From: an uncultured Oscillospiraceae bacterium
Lineage (GTDB): Bacteria > Bacillota > Clostridia > Oscillospirales > Oscillospiraceae
Reading direction: 5' to 3'
Assembly (NCBI GenBank): GCA_910579485.1
Contig: CAJTVO010000003.1
Coordinates: 1 to 64,000 of the forward strand
DNA: 64,000 nt
The notes under the pieces were generated by a model, which saw only the letters and a program-made list of their open reading frames with translations, was not told the origin of the DNA and made no database searches. Both the position numbers and the translations under genes were made by a program. The stretch's first letter is position 1. Each line of letters begins with the position of its first letter. Of the stretch, positions 17,401 through 25,660 are shown piece by piece.

Positions 17401-18539
17401 CCATCCCTGCCACCGGCGGAGGCTCTTCCTCCGGCGGGAATTCGTCCTCCGGAGGCGGAGGTTCCTCTTCCGGAGGGTCTTCCAGCAATACCACTCCCTC
17501 AGTACAAAATCCTGATGGCTCCACCACCTCCACCAGCATCGATAAAGCCACCGGCACTGTGACGGAGACTACGAAGCGGCCTGACGGCTCCAAGACCGTG
17601 GTGGAGACCCAAACGGACGGCACCGTTACCACCACCGACACAGCGAAGGATGGTTCCACCGTCAAAACCGTTGCGCGGCCCAACGGCACGACTGAAACCA
17701 CCATTAAGCAGGCCGATGGTCTTACCGCCACCGTTCAGGAGAGCCAGCACAGCGCCACAGCCGATATCCACATTCCTTCCCAGACAGCAGAGGAGAACCT
17801 GGGCGGTAGCGTAGTTCTCCCCATTCCGCCTCTGTCCGGGGAGAACGCCTCCGTTACCGTCCACACTGGAACCGCCCAGCCGATACTGGTGGAAATCCCT
17901 ATTGATGGAAATGACGCCACTACCGTGGCCTGTCTCGTCAACGAGGACGGTTCGGAAACGATTCTCAAAACCGCGCTTCTCAGCGGCGGGCATATTACCG
18001 TCAGTATCCCCGACGGGGCCACGGTACATATTCGGGACAATGAGAAGAATTTTCAGGACGTCCAAGGCCACTGGGCCGAGAACGCCATCAGCTTTGTCGC
18101 CGCGCGGGAGCTGTTTTCCGGCGAGACATCCAGCGCCTTCGCCCCCGAAGACTCCATGTCCCGCGCCATGCTGATGACGGTGCTGGCCCGGCTGGACGGC
18201 GTGGACACCGCCGGCGAGACCGCCTATCAGCAGGGGATGTCCTGGGCGGTGGCTCAGGGCATCAGCGATGGTCAAAATCCGGATGGCCTGGTGACCCGGG
18301 AACAGTTTGTAGTCATGCTGCACCGCTACACAGGCACTCCAGCCGCTACGAACCGGGAGCTGCATTTCAGCGATTCGGAGAAGATCAACGCTTACGCCCG
18401 GGAGGCGGTCCTCTGGGCCACGGAAAACGGCATCCTCAACGGTTACGAGGACGGCAGCTTCGCCCCCAATGGCAGCGCTACCCGCGCCCAGGCCGCGGCG
18501 ATGCTGGCCCGGTATGTGGAATTTTTGAATCAGCGGTAA
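14499..18539 (+). CDS. Large secreted cell-surface protein with SLH domains
   Basis: A 1346-residue protein anchored to the cell wall through three C-terminal S-layer homology repeats (about 1184-1345; FQDVQGHWAENAI, then ELHFSDSEKINAYAREAVLWATENGILNG in two parts). Order seen: signal peptide (1 to about 30, MKKPLRLMAALLAFCIAAAAF), a beta-helix-like region (about 40-340), a Pro-Asp spacer near 557-575, a bacterial Ig-like domain (about 725-802), an InlB-repeat-like domain with GFTFEAWEASG (about 814-886), a His/Cys segment (895-968), Gly/Ser and Thr-rich linkers, then SLH. The first 1.6 kb is more AT-rich than the remainder, suggesting domain shuffling. Adhesion or polymer binding is likely, but no ligand can be named. 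Start chosen at MKKPL, 11 bases after AGGAG. Confidence 0.85.
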   Translation: MKKPLRLMAALLAFCIAAAAFPPVGLAAGGTVLTVPVGTDLISYIESSAVVDGATLVLEGDITADGKSPENPWIIKKNITIDGSGHRLYVNGTGILLGADVTLQNVDLHLKSTDSRNAIIANGYALTLDNVTAGTGARSINVFGGTLLKASYEKFDVPGPGNTPTITITGKTKLQNGNSSDTLGSANIFAGSLSMGDFSGNLGEEGDGADSMFSGNVTINIMDSAETGALGTIYAGGGQQRRPSGWSQGKVTIPDPEKYRVDGTVTINGTKALPNVDGAGASTTDVVYNASPNTTPEVALENISSFRMEQGKLVLGRATSFQNENSLSVLSGAELDISKYTGGIGDFTGGGSLVLGESQTLEITGHVAGETTVGIGRIFNGASNTPIPGHIYIKAPNSSESSFELLPPANSTDMTLIRDASGNWTASGGSSSGDAALIADFQFITKNVSVAPGTEAEFDMEAKLANGDFKSLDGVPLNVTIDWSTTLNAKEDPEGDNYYIYTDNLGYYSAYVTDNCFCITTAEKGTHTIQVTLPTNATAGGKTLSDTAILTVTDDGTTPDPDPTPDPNPDPTPTSIPVPTANTGLKWTGAEQTGVNEGTGYTLTGHTGTNVGNYTATATLEQNYRWNDGTDTSKTIAWSIARGDGPAAPNDLAGVAPSAPGRGDGQITGTTSAMEYASNPHFSGAQNCGDGRTINLAAGIYYVRVKETPNHEAGAYASITVPAPGAPTVQSIAVNSTGHKTEYRVGDPLDVTGLTIEAVYSNGDRRTVPVMADMVSGFDSSGAAERQTLTIRYESQTATYTVKITGGQQPGRPVRQVTVGNTGSGGTAAGVYTYEEGTIVTIRAGSKDGFTFEAWEASGVILADRNAPDVSFQMPGSDVTLNAVWTSNGDTPPAGHTHVWDTAWKNDAAHHWHDCTASGCTLADDSQKSGYAAHTAGSWVVDRPATTTQSGTRHRSCTVCGYEMVRESIPATGGGSSSGGNSSSGGGGSSSGGSSSNTTPSVQNPDGSTTSTSIDKATGTVTETTKRPDGSKTVVETQTDGTVTTTDTAKDGSTVKTVARPNGTTETTIKQADGLTATVQESQHSATADIHIPSQTAEENLGGSVVLPIPPLSGENASVTVHTGTAQPILVEIPIDGNDATTVACLVNEDGSETILKTALLSGGHITVSIPDGATVHIRDNEKNFQDVQGHWAENAISFVAARELFSGETSSAFAPEDSMSRAMLMTVLARLDGVDTAGETAYQQGMSWAVAQGISDGQNPDGLVTREQFVVMLHRYTGTPAATNRELHFSDSEKINAYAREAVLWATENGILNGYEDGSFAPNGSATRAQAAAMLARYVEFLNQR

Positions 18540-18623
18540 GTTTTCCGGCCGGTATGGTTTTGCCTTGTTCTTAGTAGCTCGTATACCTCTTTCTTTGCAT
18601 ACCGCGCGGCCTATGACCGCAAC

Positions 18624-18661
18624 AAAGGAGCTTGGGACGGTTCGCCGTCCCAAGCTCCTTT
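18624..18661. terminator. Bidirectional terminator with UUCG loop
   Basis: A perfect 17-bp stem closed by a TTCG tetraloop, with A-run and T-run edges, lies between two convergent genes and can end transcription from both sides. Confidence 0.88.
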
Positions 18662-18670
18662 GCCGCAGCC

Positions 18671-20119
18671 TTACGCCTGCTCATTCACATACAGCCCTAC
18701 CCTGCTCTCAATGCGCTGGATCGTCTCATCTATCCCCAGATCGCCAGCGAAATACGGTGCGGCAGCATCCATAACGATGTCATATACAGTCAAATCGGAC
18801 AGTATGAATTTATCAATACTGTTGAAGAAATCATTGAATCGCTGTACTTGTTCCGCTGTCGGGGCGGGACACTCTACATTAAGATAGCCCGGGGCATAAA
18901 TAGAGAGATACCGGTCTTCCTGCTGAAGGAAATTCATTGTATACTCATAATCAACACGATTGACCGGAATACCGCCGACATAAGGAATGTTTTTAGGATC
19001 TATCTGCGGCTTTCCGCTGGTTGGCAGAAGTATTTGACGGATAAACTCCCAAGCTGCTTCTTTATCCTTGCAGGTGGAAGACATAAGCATCTGGCGCGAC
19101 TCTCCATCAGGTGTGGCGGGATAGAATGCGCTGCCTACACTGCCGTCCTCCACCGGATAACCTACGTAGGAGCAGGGACCACCGAACATATAATTCAGAT
19201 ATTCGATGTCCGTGAGGTTTGTAACGTTCCGATGCAGCATCTGACGGCCGCTCATCTGCCGGTCAACGACCTCCTTATCATCCCACTCGCCAGGACCTTC
19301 AGCGGGGAAATAGTCCCGCAGAAACTCCAAAGCAGCGCGGAAGGAGGGGCTGTCAAAGGAGCATGTCCCTGTATCCCAGTCGATGTAATTATCCAACGAC
19401 ATTTTCAGGATATCCGCCGCCCACGCACGGATGGTATAAAAAGGCAGGACCGAAGAGTCCTCCGGCATCCTGTCAAATGCCTCCTGCAAGTCCGCTAACG
19501 ACCAGCTGGTCCGGTCCCCTACTACGCTTTCCGCTCCACACAAGGTGTGTATCCAGACGGAGCTGAACGCGATGTAAAGTCCTCCATCCACCTCGGCCGC
19601 TTTGAAAGGAGCTTCCATCAAAGCATCTCTCCCCAAGTCGGGATCATTCTCGATCCAGGGCCACAGGTCTTCCAGATATCCTTTTCTGGCTAATTGCCGG
19701 TAGGGCAGGAAACCGCCAGTCACGGATACCCCGTAGCCCAGCTCCATAATGTCAGGGGCTTTCCCGGAGGCGATCTCCGTCAGGAGACGCTGGCGTCCCT
19801 GAACAGCCACGTCCATATCGTAATCACTACCAACATAGTCTACCACCTCGATCTGGACATCCGAATGGGTACGGTTAAACTGATCGATCATCGCCCGATC
19901 CGGTCCATCCCATGACAGCTTGGCATAAGTCAGGACGGTTACCTCGCCGTTCTGACTGGGGGGCTCTGGTTGATTCTGTGACGATGATTGGTCTTGTATA
20001 GGCTGGTCTTGCATATCTGCAACAGGAACCTTGCCGCCGGTATCGCCGCAGGCGGTAAGGCAAAAGATCAACAAAAGAGCAATCGATAATGGGACCAACC
20101 GCTGTTTGGTTTTATACAT
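18671..20119 (-). CDS. Extracellular solute-binding lipoprotein (family 1), orphan
   Basis: A 482-residue lipoprotein: MYKTKQRLVPLSIALLLIFC then lipobox LTAC with Cys24 lipidated, a Gln/Ser/Pro linker, and a family 1 (maltose/sugar type) binding domain starting VTVLTYAKLSWDGPD. Features such as GKAPDIMELG and KDKEAAWEFIRQIL are typical of carbohydrate-binding proteins of ABC importers. No permease or ATPase is adjacent; the next gene upstream is a nuclease-like protein. The start at 20119 follows AGAGGT; upstream in-frame codons give an implausible N-terminus. Confidence 0.85.
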   Translation of the reverse strand: MYKTKQRLVPLSIALLLIFCLTACGDTGGKVPVADMQDQPIQDQSSSQNQPEPPSQNGEVTVLTYAKLSWDGPDRAMIDQFNRTHSDVQIEVVDYVGSDYDMDVAVQGRQRLLTEIASGKAPDIMELGYGVSVTGGFLPYRQLARKGYLEDLWPWIENDPDLGRDALMEAPFKAAEVDGGLYIAFSSVWIHTLCGAESVVGDRTSWSLADLQEAFDRMPEDSSVLPFYTIRAWAADILKMSLDNYIDWDTGTCSFDSPSFRAALEFLRDYFPAEGPGEWDDKEVVDRQMSGRQMLHRNVTNLTDIEYLNYMFGGPCSYVGYPVEDGSVGSAFYPATPDGESRQMLMSSTCKDKEAAWEFIRQILLPTSGKPQIDPKNIPYVGGIPVNRVDYEYTMNFLQQEDRYLSIYAPGYLNVECPAPTAEQVQRFNDFFNSIDKFILSDLTVYDIVMDAAAPYFAGDLGIDETIQRIESRVGLYVNEQA

Positions 20120-20211
20120 CCCAGTACCTCTTTTCTTTCTCATCTGATTACTTCTTCCAATTCCTTTCTCTGCCAATAGTCCTTCCACTGCTCCCAGACA
20201 ACCTTTCGCCG

Positions 20212-20916
20212 TCATCCCCGTTCCAGCACCTCCCCGTATTCCTCCAAAGCGGCCAGGGCCTTCGCGTTGGGGCGGTACAGGTAACGGCGTCCGCCCTCCT
20301 CCATCTCCCGGTCGAACCAGCCCAGCACGTTGCGGCCCAGGATGGTCCCGGCATTGGGGGGACCGCCCAGTTTCTTCACGTCCTCCGCCCGCAGGGGGCC
20401 GTTCTCCTGGAGGAGCCTCACCGTCAACAGGGCCTGCTCCTTATAGGCGGTGAGGATCTTTTTCCGGGACACGCCGCCGGTGTTGACGCTGCCCGTCCGG
20501 GCCTCGTGCTCCCGGATCACGGCAAGGCGGCGCTTCTTATCCCGGCGGGGGGCGGAGGCCTCCTTGGGATGGACCGCCACGTCGATCTGCGGGAAGCCCC
20601 GGCTGGTGAAGCCTACGAATATGAGCCCCAGCTCCAGCCTCCGGCACAGGGACTGCATATCGCGGACCTGGGGGGACATGTACCCTCTTTTCGGCAGGGG
20701 GACCGCCACGTAGACGCCGTCCGCCACCCGCTGGCGGTCCAGCGCCTGGTAGACCAGCTCCAGGGTGAAGCCCCGTTTCAGCTCCACCACGATCAGCTCC
20801 CCGTCCCGCATGGCGGCGATGTCGCAGTCCTTCACCTCGCCCTTGACCTCGTAGCCCAGGCCTGTCAGGTAGTCCCGGACGGGGCCGTACAGGTCGCTCT
20901 CCCGCAGCTTCTCCAT
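20212..20916 (-). CDS. DUF2161 family putative PD-(D/E)XK phosphodiesterase
   Basis: A 234-residue protein whose first 100 residues show the restriction-endonuclease-like core: Asp32 in VKDCDIAAM and VELKRGF (about 44-50), the D-x-n-(E)xK active-site pattern. The C-terminal part carries a winged-helix-like stretch (LLQENGPLRAEDVKKLGG). The family has no established role; nucleic-acid cleavage is inferred from the fold. It is the last gene of a tightly packed minus-strand run, three bases after the dehydrogenase gene. Confidence 0.75.
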   Translation of the reverse strand: MEKLRESDLYGPVRDYLTGLGYEVKGEVKDCDIAAMRDGELIVVELKRGFTLELVYQALDRQRVADGVYVAVPLPKRGYMSPQVRDMQSLCRRLELGLIFVGFTSRGFPQIDVAVHPKEASAPRRDKKRRLAVIREHEARTGSVNTGGVSRKKILTAYKEQALLTVRLLQENGPLRAEDVKKLGGPPNAGTILGRNVLGWFDREMEEGGRRYLYRPNAKALAALEEYGEVLERG

Positions 20917-20919
20917 GGC

Positions 20920-21891
20920 TCAGTAACCCTTCGTCCGGTCCACCAGGTTCTCCGGCAGCTCCCCCGCCCCATAGCGGGTCAGGTCCCGGCAGAACATCGC
21001 CACGTCCAGGTCGCAGGTCAGGCCCAGGGACATATTGCCGGAGATATGGGGGGTAATGATGGTATTGGGGCAGCTCCACAGGGGATGGTCCGCCGGAAGG
21101 GGCTCCGGGACCATGACGTCCAGACCCGCCCCGGCCAGGCGGCGGGCCTGCAGGGCGTCCACCAGGGCCTCCTGGTCGATGGCCGCGCCCCGGCCCACGT
21201 TGATCACATAGGCGGAGGGCGGCAGCAGGGCGATCCGCTCACGGGTCAGGATGCCCGCCGTCTCCGGCGTGGCGGGCAGGGCCATGATCAGAAGGTCCGC
21301 CGTTGGGAGAACAGCGTCCAGCTCGTTGACCGGCAGGACGCGGCCGAAGGCCGGTTCCCCGGACTTTCCGCTGCGGCATACGCCGGTGACGGAGGCCCCA
21401 AGGGCCTTCATCCGCCGGGCGGTATGGGAACCGATGTCCCCCGTTCCCAGCATGACCACATGGCTGCCGTTGATGGACCGGATGGGGGTATGGTAGGGCC
21501 ACTCCCGCCGGGCCAGGGCAGGCAGATACTCCGGCATCCGCCGCAGGAGCATCAGGGCAAGCATGACGATATGCTCGGCGATGGTGGGGCCGTAGGCCCC
21601 GGAGGAGTTGGAGAGCAGGCATCCCGGGTGGGGCCAGACGGATTCGTCCAGGTAGCCCTCGATCCCGGCGAAGTCACTGCACAGCCATTTCAGATTTTTT
21701 GCGCCCTTCAGCAGGGCGGGGGCGATATGGCCGTAGATGATCTCGTATTCTTCCAGGTTTGCTTCCAAAGCGGCGGTGCCCCGGGCACTGTCGTAGTAGT
21801 CGGCGGCGAAGCCCGCCGCCGCAGCGGTTTCGTTTATCTTTTCGCGGTAGGCGTCGGTCATGAAGCCGGTATAGACTGCGATTTTTTTCAT
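20920..21891 (-). CDS. D-isomer-specific 2-hydroxyacid dehydrogenase
   Basis: A 323-residue NAD(P)-dependent oxidoreductase. The nucleotide-binding motif is VVMLGTGDIGS (about 145-155); substrate arginine in NVGRGA and the catalytic histidine in TPHISG near the C-terminus are present. It should reduce a 2-keto acid to the D-hydroxy acid or the reverse; glyoxylate/hydroxypyruvate-type enzymes are close relatives. Substrate is unknown. It lies 19 bases after the FAD dehydrogenase gene in the same run. Confidence 0.87.
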   Translation of the reverse strand: MKKIAVYTGFMTDAYREKINETAAAAGFAADYYDSARGTAALEANLEEYEIIYGHIAPALLKGAKNLKWLCSDFAGIEGYLDESVWPHPGCLLSNSSGAYGPTIAEHIVMLALMLLRRMPEYLPALARREWPYHTPIRSINGSHVVMLGTGDIGSHTARRMKALGASVTGVCRSGKSGEPAFGRVLPVNELDAVLPTADLLIMALPATPETAGILTRERIALLPPSAYVINVGRGAAIDQEALVDALQARRLAGAGLDVMVPEPLPADHPLWSCPNTIITPHISGNMSLGLTCDLDVAMFCRDLTRYGAGELPENLVDRTKGY

Positions 21892-21910
21892 AGGAGTTTC
21901 CTCTTTTCTT

Positions 21911-23530
21911 TTATTCCCCCTGCCGGGGGCGGGACGCTGTACGCGAGGGTGCGTGCTTTAAAATTTGTTCCGCCGTCTTGAGGCCGTCGGCGGCGGCGGA
22001 CATGATGCCTCCGGCGTAACCCGCGCCCTCCCCGCAGGGCCAGAGGCCCCCGATGGGGGATCGGGCGTTTTCATCGCGGAGGATGCGCAGCGGACAGGAG
22101 GAGCGGCTCTCCACCGCCGTCAGGACGGCGTCCGGGCCGGCGTAGCCTCTGACTTTTTTGTCCAGGATGGGCAGGGCCTCGGCCAGGGACTCACAGAGCC
22201 ACTGTGGCAGGACCTCCCACAGATCGCACCACCGCACCCCGGGCCGGTAGGTGGGGCGGACCTTCCCCGGCCCCTGAGAGGGACGGCGGAGCAGGAAGTC
22301 CTCTACCCGCTGGGCGGGGGCAACGTGCCCTCCGCCTCCGGCGGCGTAGGCGCGGGCCTCCAATTCGCGCTGGAACGCGATCCCCGCCAGAGGGGTGCCG
22401 TCCGGGAAGTCCGCCGGAGTGACGCTGGCCAGGAGGCCGCCGTTGCAGTTCTCGCCGTCCCGGGCGTAGCGGCTCATGCCGTTGGTGACGGCGCGGGCCT
22501 CCTCGCTGGCGGCGGCCACCACCTCCCCGCCGGGGCAGACGCAGAAGCTGAACACGCCCCGCCCGTTCTCCAGATGACAGCTGAGCTTATAGCTGGAGGC
22601 GGGCAGGCGGGGATGGCCCGCCATGGACTTGTACTGGGCCAGGTCGATGTCCGCCTGGCGGTGCTCGATACGCACGCCCACCGCCAGGGGCTTGGGCTCC
22701 ATGGGGACACCGGCAGCGTGGAGCATTTCAAAGGTATCCCGCGCCCCGTTGCCAATGGCAAGGACCACGTTCTCCGCCGGGAGGCGGTATGAACCCTCCG
22801 GACCGTTGACTTCCAATGCGGCCACGTGGCCGTCCGTCAGATCCAGCCCCGTCATGCAGTGGCCGAAGCGGATGTCACAGCCCAGCTCCGTCAGCTCACG
22901 CCGCAGGCTTACCAGGACCTTGCGCAGGTAGTCGGTGCCCACATGGGGCTTGGCGTCGCAGAGGATGCTCTCCGGCGCGCCGTGGGCGGTCAGGGTCTCC
23001 AGTATGAAGCGGTGGCGCATGTCTCTGGTGCCGGTGTTCAGCTTGCCGTCGGAAAACGCCCCCGCGCCGCCCTCTCCGAATTGGACGTTGGACTCCGGGT
23101 CCAGCGTCCCGGTCTTCCAGAACAGCTCCACGTCCTCCGCCCGCCGCTCCACATTCCAGCCCCGTTCCAGCAGGATGGGACGCGCGCCGCACCGGGCCAG
23201 GGCCAGGGCGCAGAACAGGCCTCCGGGTCCCGCGCCCACTACGACCGGGGGGATTTCCGGCGGATCGACGGGGTCCGGCAGATGATACGGCGTTTCGCTG
23301 ACAGGCGAGACATTTTTATTTTTACAGCGTTTCAATACGTTTTTCTCGTTTTTGACCGCCGCCCGGAGTGTATAGACGAACCGCACGCCCTCCCGGGCGT
23401 CGATGGCCCTGCGGAGGACCCGGACCTCCAGCACCTCCGCCTCCGGAATCCGCAGAGTTGCCGCGGCCTTGCGCCGCAGGAGGCTCTCGTCCTCCTCCAG
23501 CTCCAGCTTCACCCGTTCAATCTGAAGCAT
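21911..23530 (-). CDS. FAD-dependent dehydrogenase (COG2509-like)
   Basis: A 539-residue flavoprotein. A small N-terminal domain of about 85 residues precedes the FAD-binding motif VVVGAGPGGLFCALALAR (about 96-113); VQFGEGGAGAFSDGKL (about 150-165) and the C-terminal GGLWPCGEGAGYAGGIMSAA are signatures of the 'uncharacterised FAD-dependent dehydrogenase' family. No substrate is known. Start at 23530 with ribosome site AAGGAGATGG; the longer frame to 23668 lies inside the IclR gene and reads as a shadow. It overlaps the IclR gene by 14 bases, which implies coupled translation. Confidence 0.87.
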   Translation of the reverse strand: MLQIERVKLELEEDESLLRRKAAATLRIPEAEVLEVRVLRRAIDAREGVRFVYTLRAAVKNEKNVLKRCKNKNVSPVSETPYHLPDPVDPPEIPPVVVGAGPGGLFCALALARCGARPILLERGWNVERRAEDVELFWKTGTLDPESNVQFGEGGAGAFSDGKLNTGTRDMRHRFILETLTAHGAPESILCDAKPHVGTDYLRKVLVSLRRELTELGCDIRFGHCMTGLDLTDGHVAALEVNGPEGSYRLPAENVVLAIGNGARDTFEMLHAAGVPMEPKPLAVGVRIEHRQADIDLAQYKSMAGHPRLPASSYKLSCHLENGRGVFSFCVCPGGEVVAAASEEARAVTNGMSRYARDGENCNGGLLASVTPADFPDGTPLAGIAFQRELEARAYAAGGGGHVAPAQRVEDFLLRRPSQGPGKVRPTYRPGVRWCDLWEVLPQWLCESLAEALPILDKKVRGYAGPDAVLTAVESRSSCPLRILRDENARSPIGGLWPCGEGAGYAGGIMSAAADGLKTAEQILKHAPSRTASRPRQGE

Positions 23531-24338
23531 GTCCCATCTCCTTTCCATATACGCCCCGGTACCCCAGCTCGAAGGAGATCCGTTCCGCCGCCTCCAGCAG
23601 CAGCCGGACCGCCCGCTCCAGCTCCGGGGAGTTGACCCGCCGGAACATCCCCACCACGCATACCGCATAGGCGGCCTGTCCGTTCACGTCGAACACCGGC
23701 GCGGACACGCTCCGCAGGCCGATACGGTACTCCCCGTTCTCGATGGCGTAGCCCCGAACCCGAATTTCCGGCAGCTCTGCATCCAATGAGGCGGCATCCG
23801 GGTGGCTGTGGGGCGTATAGGCGGCAAAATCGCAGCGGCGCAGCAGGCTCTTCCGCCGGGCCTCCGGCAGGTAAGCCAGAAGCAGCTTTCCCTGAGAGGT
23901 GCAGTGGAGGGGCAGGCGGGAGCCCTTCTCCGACACCACCCGCAGGTCGCTGTGGGCATCGGCGCAGTCCAGCACCAGCACCTCCTCCCGATCCAGCGCG
24001 GCGATGGACACCGTCTCCCCGGTCTCCTCCGCCACCCGGCGCATGGGACCCGCCGCCGCCTCCAGCACGTTCCACCCCCGGCTGACCACGCAGCCATACT
24101 CGAACAGCCGCACCCCCAGCCGGTACCGCCCGTCCTCCCCGGACTGCTCCACCACCGCGCTTGGCCGCATGGCCGACAGCAGGCCGTGGACGGTGGCCTT
24201 GGGGATGCCGGTGCGCCGGGACAGCTCTCCCAGAGTGAGAGGCCCCCGGGCCTGGGCCAGACAAGCCAGCAGGTCCATGGCCTTGCACACCGACCGGACC
24301 TGCCCCGGCTCCCGGCCCGTGGCCGGGCGCCCGGTCAC
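23517..24338 (-). CDS. IclR-family transcriptional regulator
   Basis: A 273-residue regulator with an N-terminal winged helix (about 13-75: VCKAMDLLACLAQARGPLTLGELSRRTGIPKATVH) and an IclR effector-binding domain (PLHCTSQGKLLLAY, then GYAIENGEYRIGLRSVSAPVFD). Family members control catabolic operons in response to small acids. It is embedded in the operon it may control, overlapping both neighbours (4 bases with xdhC, 14 with the FAD dehydrogenase). Confidence 0.9.
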   Translation of the reverse strand: MTGRPATGREPGQVRSVCKAMDLLACLAQARGPLTLGELSRRTGIPKATVHGLLSAMRPSAVVEQSGEDGRYRLGVRLFEYGCVVSRGWNVLEAAAGPMRRVAEETGETVSIAALDREEVLVLDCADAHSDLRVVSEKGSRLPLHCTSQGKLLLAYLPEARRKSLLRRCDFAAYTPHSHPDAASLDAELPEIRVRGYAIENGEYRIGLRSVSAPVFDVNGQAAYAVCVVGMFRRVNSPELERAVRLLLEAAERISFELGYRGVYGKEMGHASD

Positions 24339-25360
24339 CGGAAGGCCTCCAGCCGTCCGGACCGGCAGGCGATCAGCTGGGCGGCCACGCTCACCGCCAC
24401 CTCCGCCGGAGTCTCCCCGCCGATGGGCAGGCCGATGGGGGCATGGACCCGTCCGATGTCCGCCTCCGTGAAGCCGTCCGCCAGCAGGCGCTCCCGCGTG
24501 ACGGCGATCTTCTTCCTGCTGCCAATGCAGCCGATGTATTTTGCCGGGGTCCGCAGCATCTGGGACAGCACCTCGTAGTCCCCCTGATGCCCCGGCGTCA
24601 TAATGACGATATAATCGTCTTCGGTGATGGTCCCCACCCGCTCCAGCGCCTCTGGGAAGGGCCCGCAGATCCGCGCGGAGGCCTCCGGGAAAAACTCTCT
24701 GGAAACAAGCTGCTTCCTCTGGTCATAGACCGACACCCGGAAATCCGTTATGGCGAGGATATGGGCCAGCGCCTGCGCCACATGCCCACCGCCGAAGAGA
24801 TACACGGTCCCCGCCTGGACCAGCGGCTCGGCAAAGAGTGCCGTTTCATCCTCCGCCAGCATCCCCCGGCTGCCCAGCAGGGGCTCCAGCCGTTCCATGG
24901 GAATTTCCAGCCCCCGCAGGTCCCGGGACCGGCCGCAGGTCCCCATACGCCAGCCCCTCCCGTCCATGGCGGTGACCAGCCAGGAGGGGCCGGGGGCGTC
25001 CAGCAGGGCCAGCGCGTCCTCCAGCGCCGTCCGCGCCGCCCGGTCCGCCGGGTCGAAATACTGGAAGTATACCCGTATGTCCCCGCCGCAGATCATGCCC
25101 ACGTCGGCCGCGTCTCCCGGAGTCAGCCGGTAGCTCTCGAATCGGGACTCTTTCTTTTCCAGCAGTTCCACCGCCATCCGGGCGGCACGGTACTCCACCG
25201 CGCCGCCGCCGATGGTCCCTATGGTATCGCCGTCATCCAGCACCAGCATCTTCGCCCCCGCCCCCCGGGGCGTGGAGCCCTGGCTGGCTACAATGCCGCA
25301 GAGGACGGCGGAGTGTCCGGAGTCCAGCTCCTGAAGCAGGGCGGTAAACAGTCTTTTCAT
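24335..25360 (-). CDS. xdhC: XdhC/CoxI-family molybdenum enzyme maturation factor
   Basis: A 341-residue protein. The N-terminal XdhC/CoxI domain shows GSTPRGAGAKMLV and GTIGGGAVEY; the C-terminal Rossmann domain begins VYLFGGGHVAQALAHI. XdhC proteins bind and sulfurate the molybdenum cofactor for xanthine dehydrogenase-type hydroxylases, and in clostridia relatives serve selenium-dependent hydroxylases. No hydroxylase subunit is encoded in this window, so the client enzyme must lie elsewhere. Ribosome site AAAGGAGG precedes the start. Confidence 0.88.
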   Translation of the reverse strand: MKRLFTALLQELDSGHSAVLCGIVASQGSTPRGAGAKMLVLDDGDTIGTIGGGAVEYRAARMAVELLEKKESRFESYRLTPGDAADVGMICGGDIRVYFQYFDPADRAARTALEDALALLDAPGPSWLVTAMDGRGWRMGTCGRSRDLRGLEIPMERLEPLLGSRGMLAEDETALFAEPLVQAGTVYLFGGGHVAQALAHILAITDFRVSVYDQRKQLVSREFFPEASARICGPFPEALERVGTITEDDYIVIMTPGHQGDYEVLSQMLRTPAKYIGCIGSRKKIAVTRERLLADGFTEADIGRVHAPIGLPIGGETPAEVAVSVAAQLIACRSGRLEAFR

Positions 25361-25372
25361 GGCAGCCTCCTT

Positions 25373-25660
25373 TTATTGCCTCTCCTGAACGGTCACGTCA
25401 ACAACGTCTCCGGGGCCCTTTCCGATCTTCGCCTGGATGTCCTTCCGGATACCGATGATATAGCAGACGGAGCCGTCGGCGTTCTTGACTCCCATGTTCA
25501 CCAGACTGCCCTCGTAGGGCTCCCCGTCGAAGGTGGCCCGGACCTTCACCCGTCCCTTCCCAAACTCCTTCCGAACGTCGCAGGGAAACCGGACAAAGGC
25601 GCCGTGCTTGTCCGGCGCCGGCTCGATCGCAGCGGTAAATTGGTATATTTCAGCGTTCAT
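25373..25660 (-). CDS. DUF1905 domain protein
   Basis: A 95-residue protein matching DUF1905: FVRFPCDVRKEFGKGRVKVRATFDGEPYEGSLVNMG, then a C-terminal GPGDVVDVTVQ. The family is a small beta-barrel of unknown function that often sits next to YdeI-like or unrelated genes. Start at 25660 with GGAGAGGT before it; longer frames overlap the upstream gene. It overlaps the upstream gene by 11 bases. Confidence 0.8.
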   Translation of the reverse strand: MNAEIYQFTAAIEPAPDKHGAFVRFPCDVRKEFGKGRVKVRATFDGEPYEGSLVNMGVKNADGSVCYIIGIRKDIQAKIGKGPGDVVDVTVQERQ

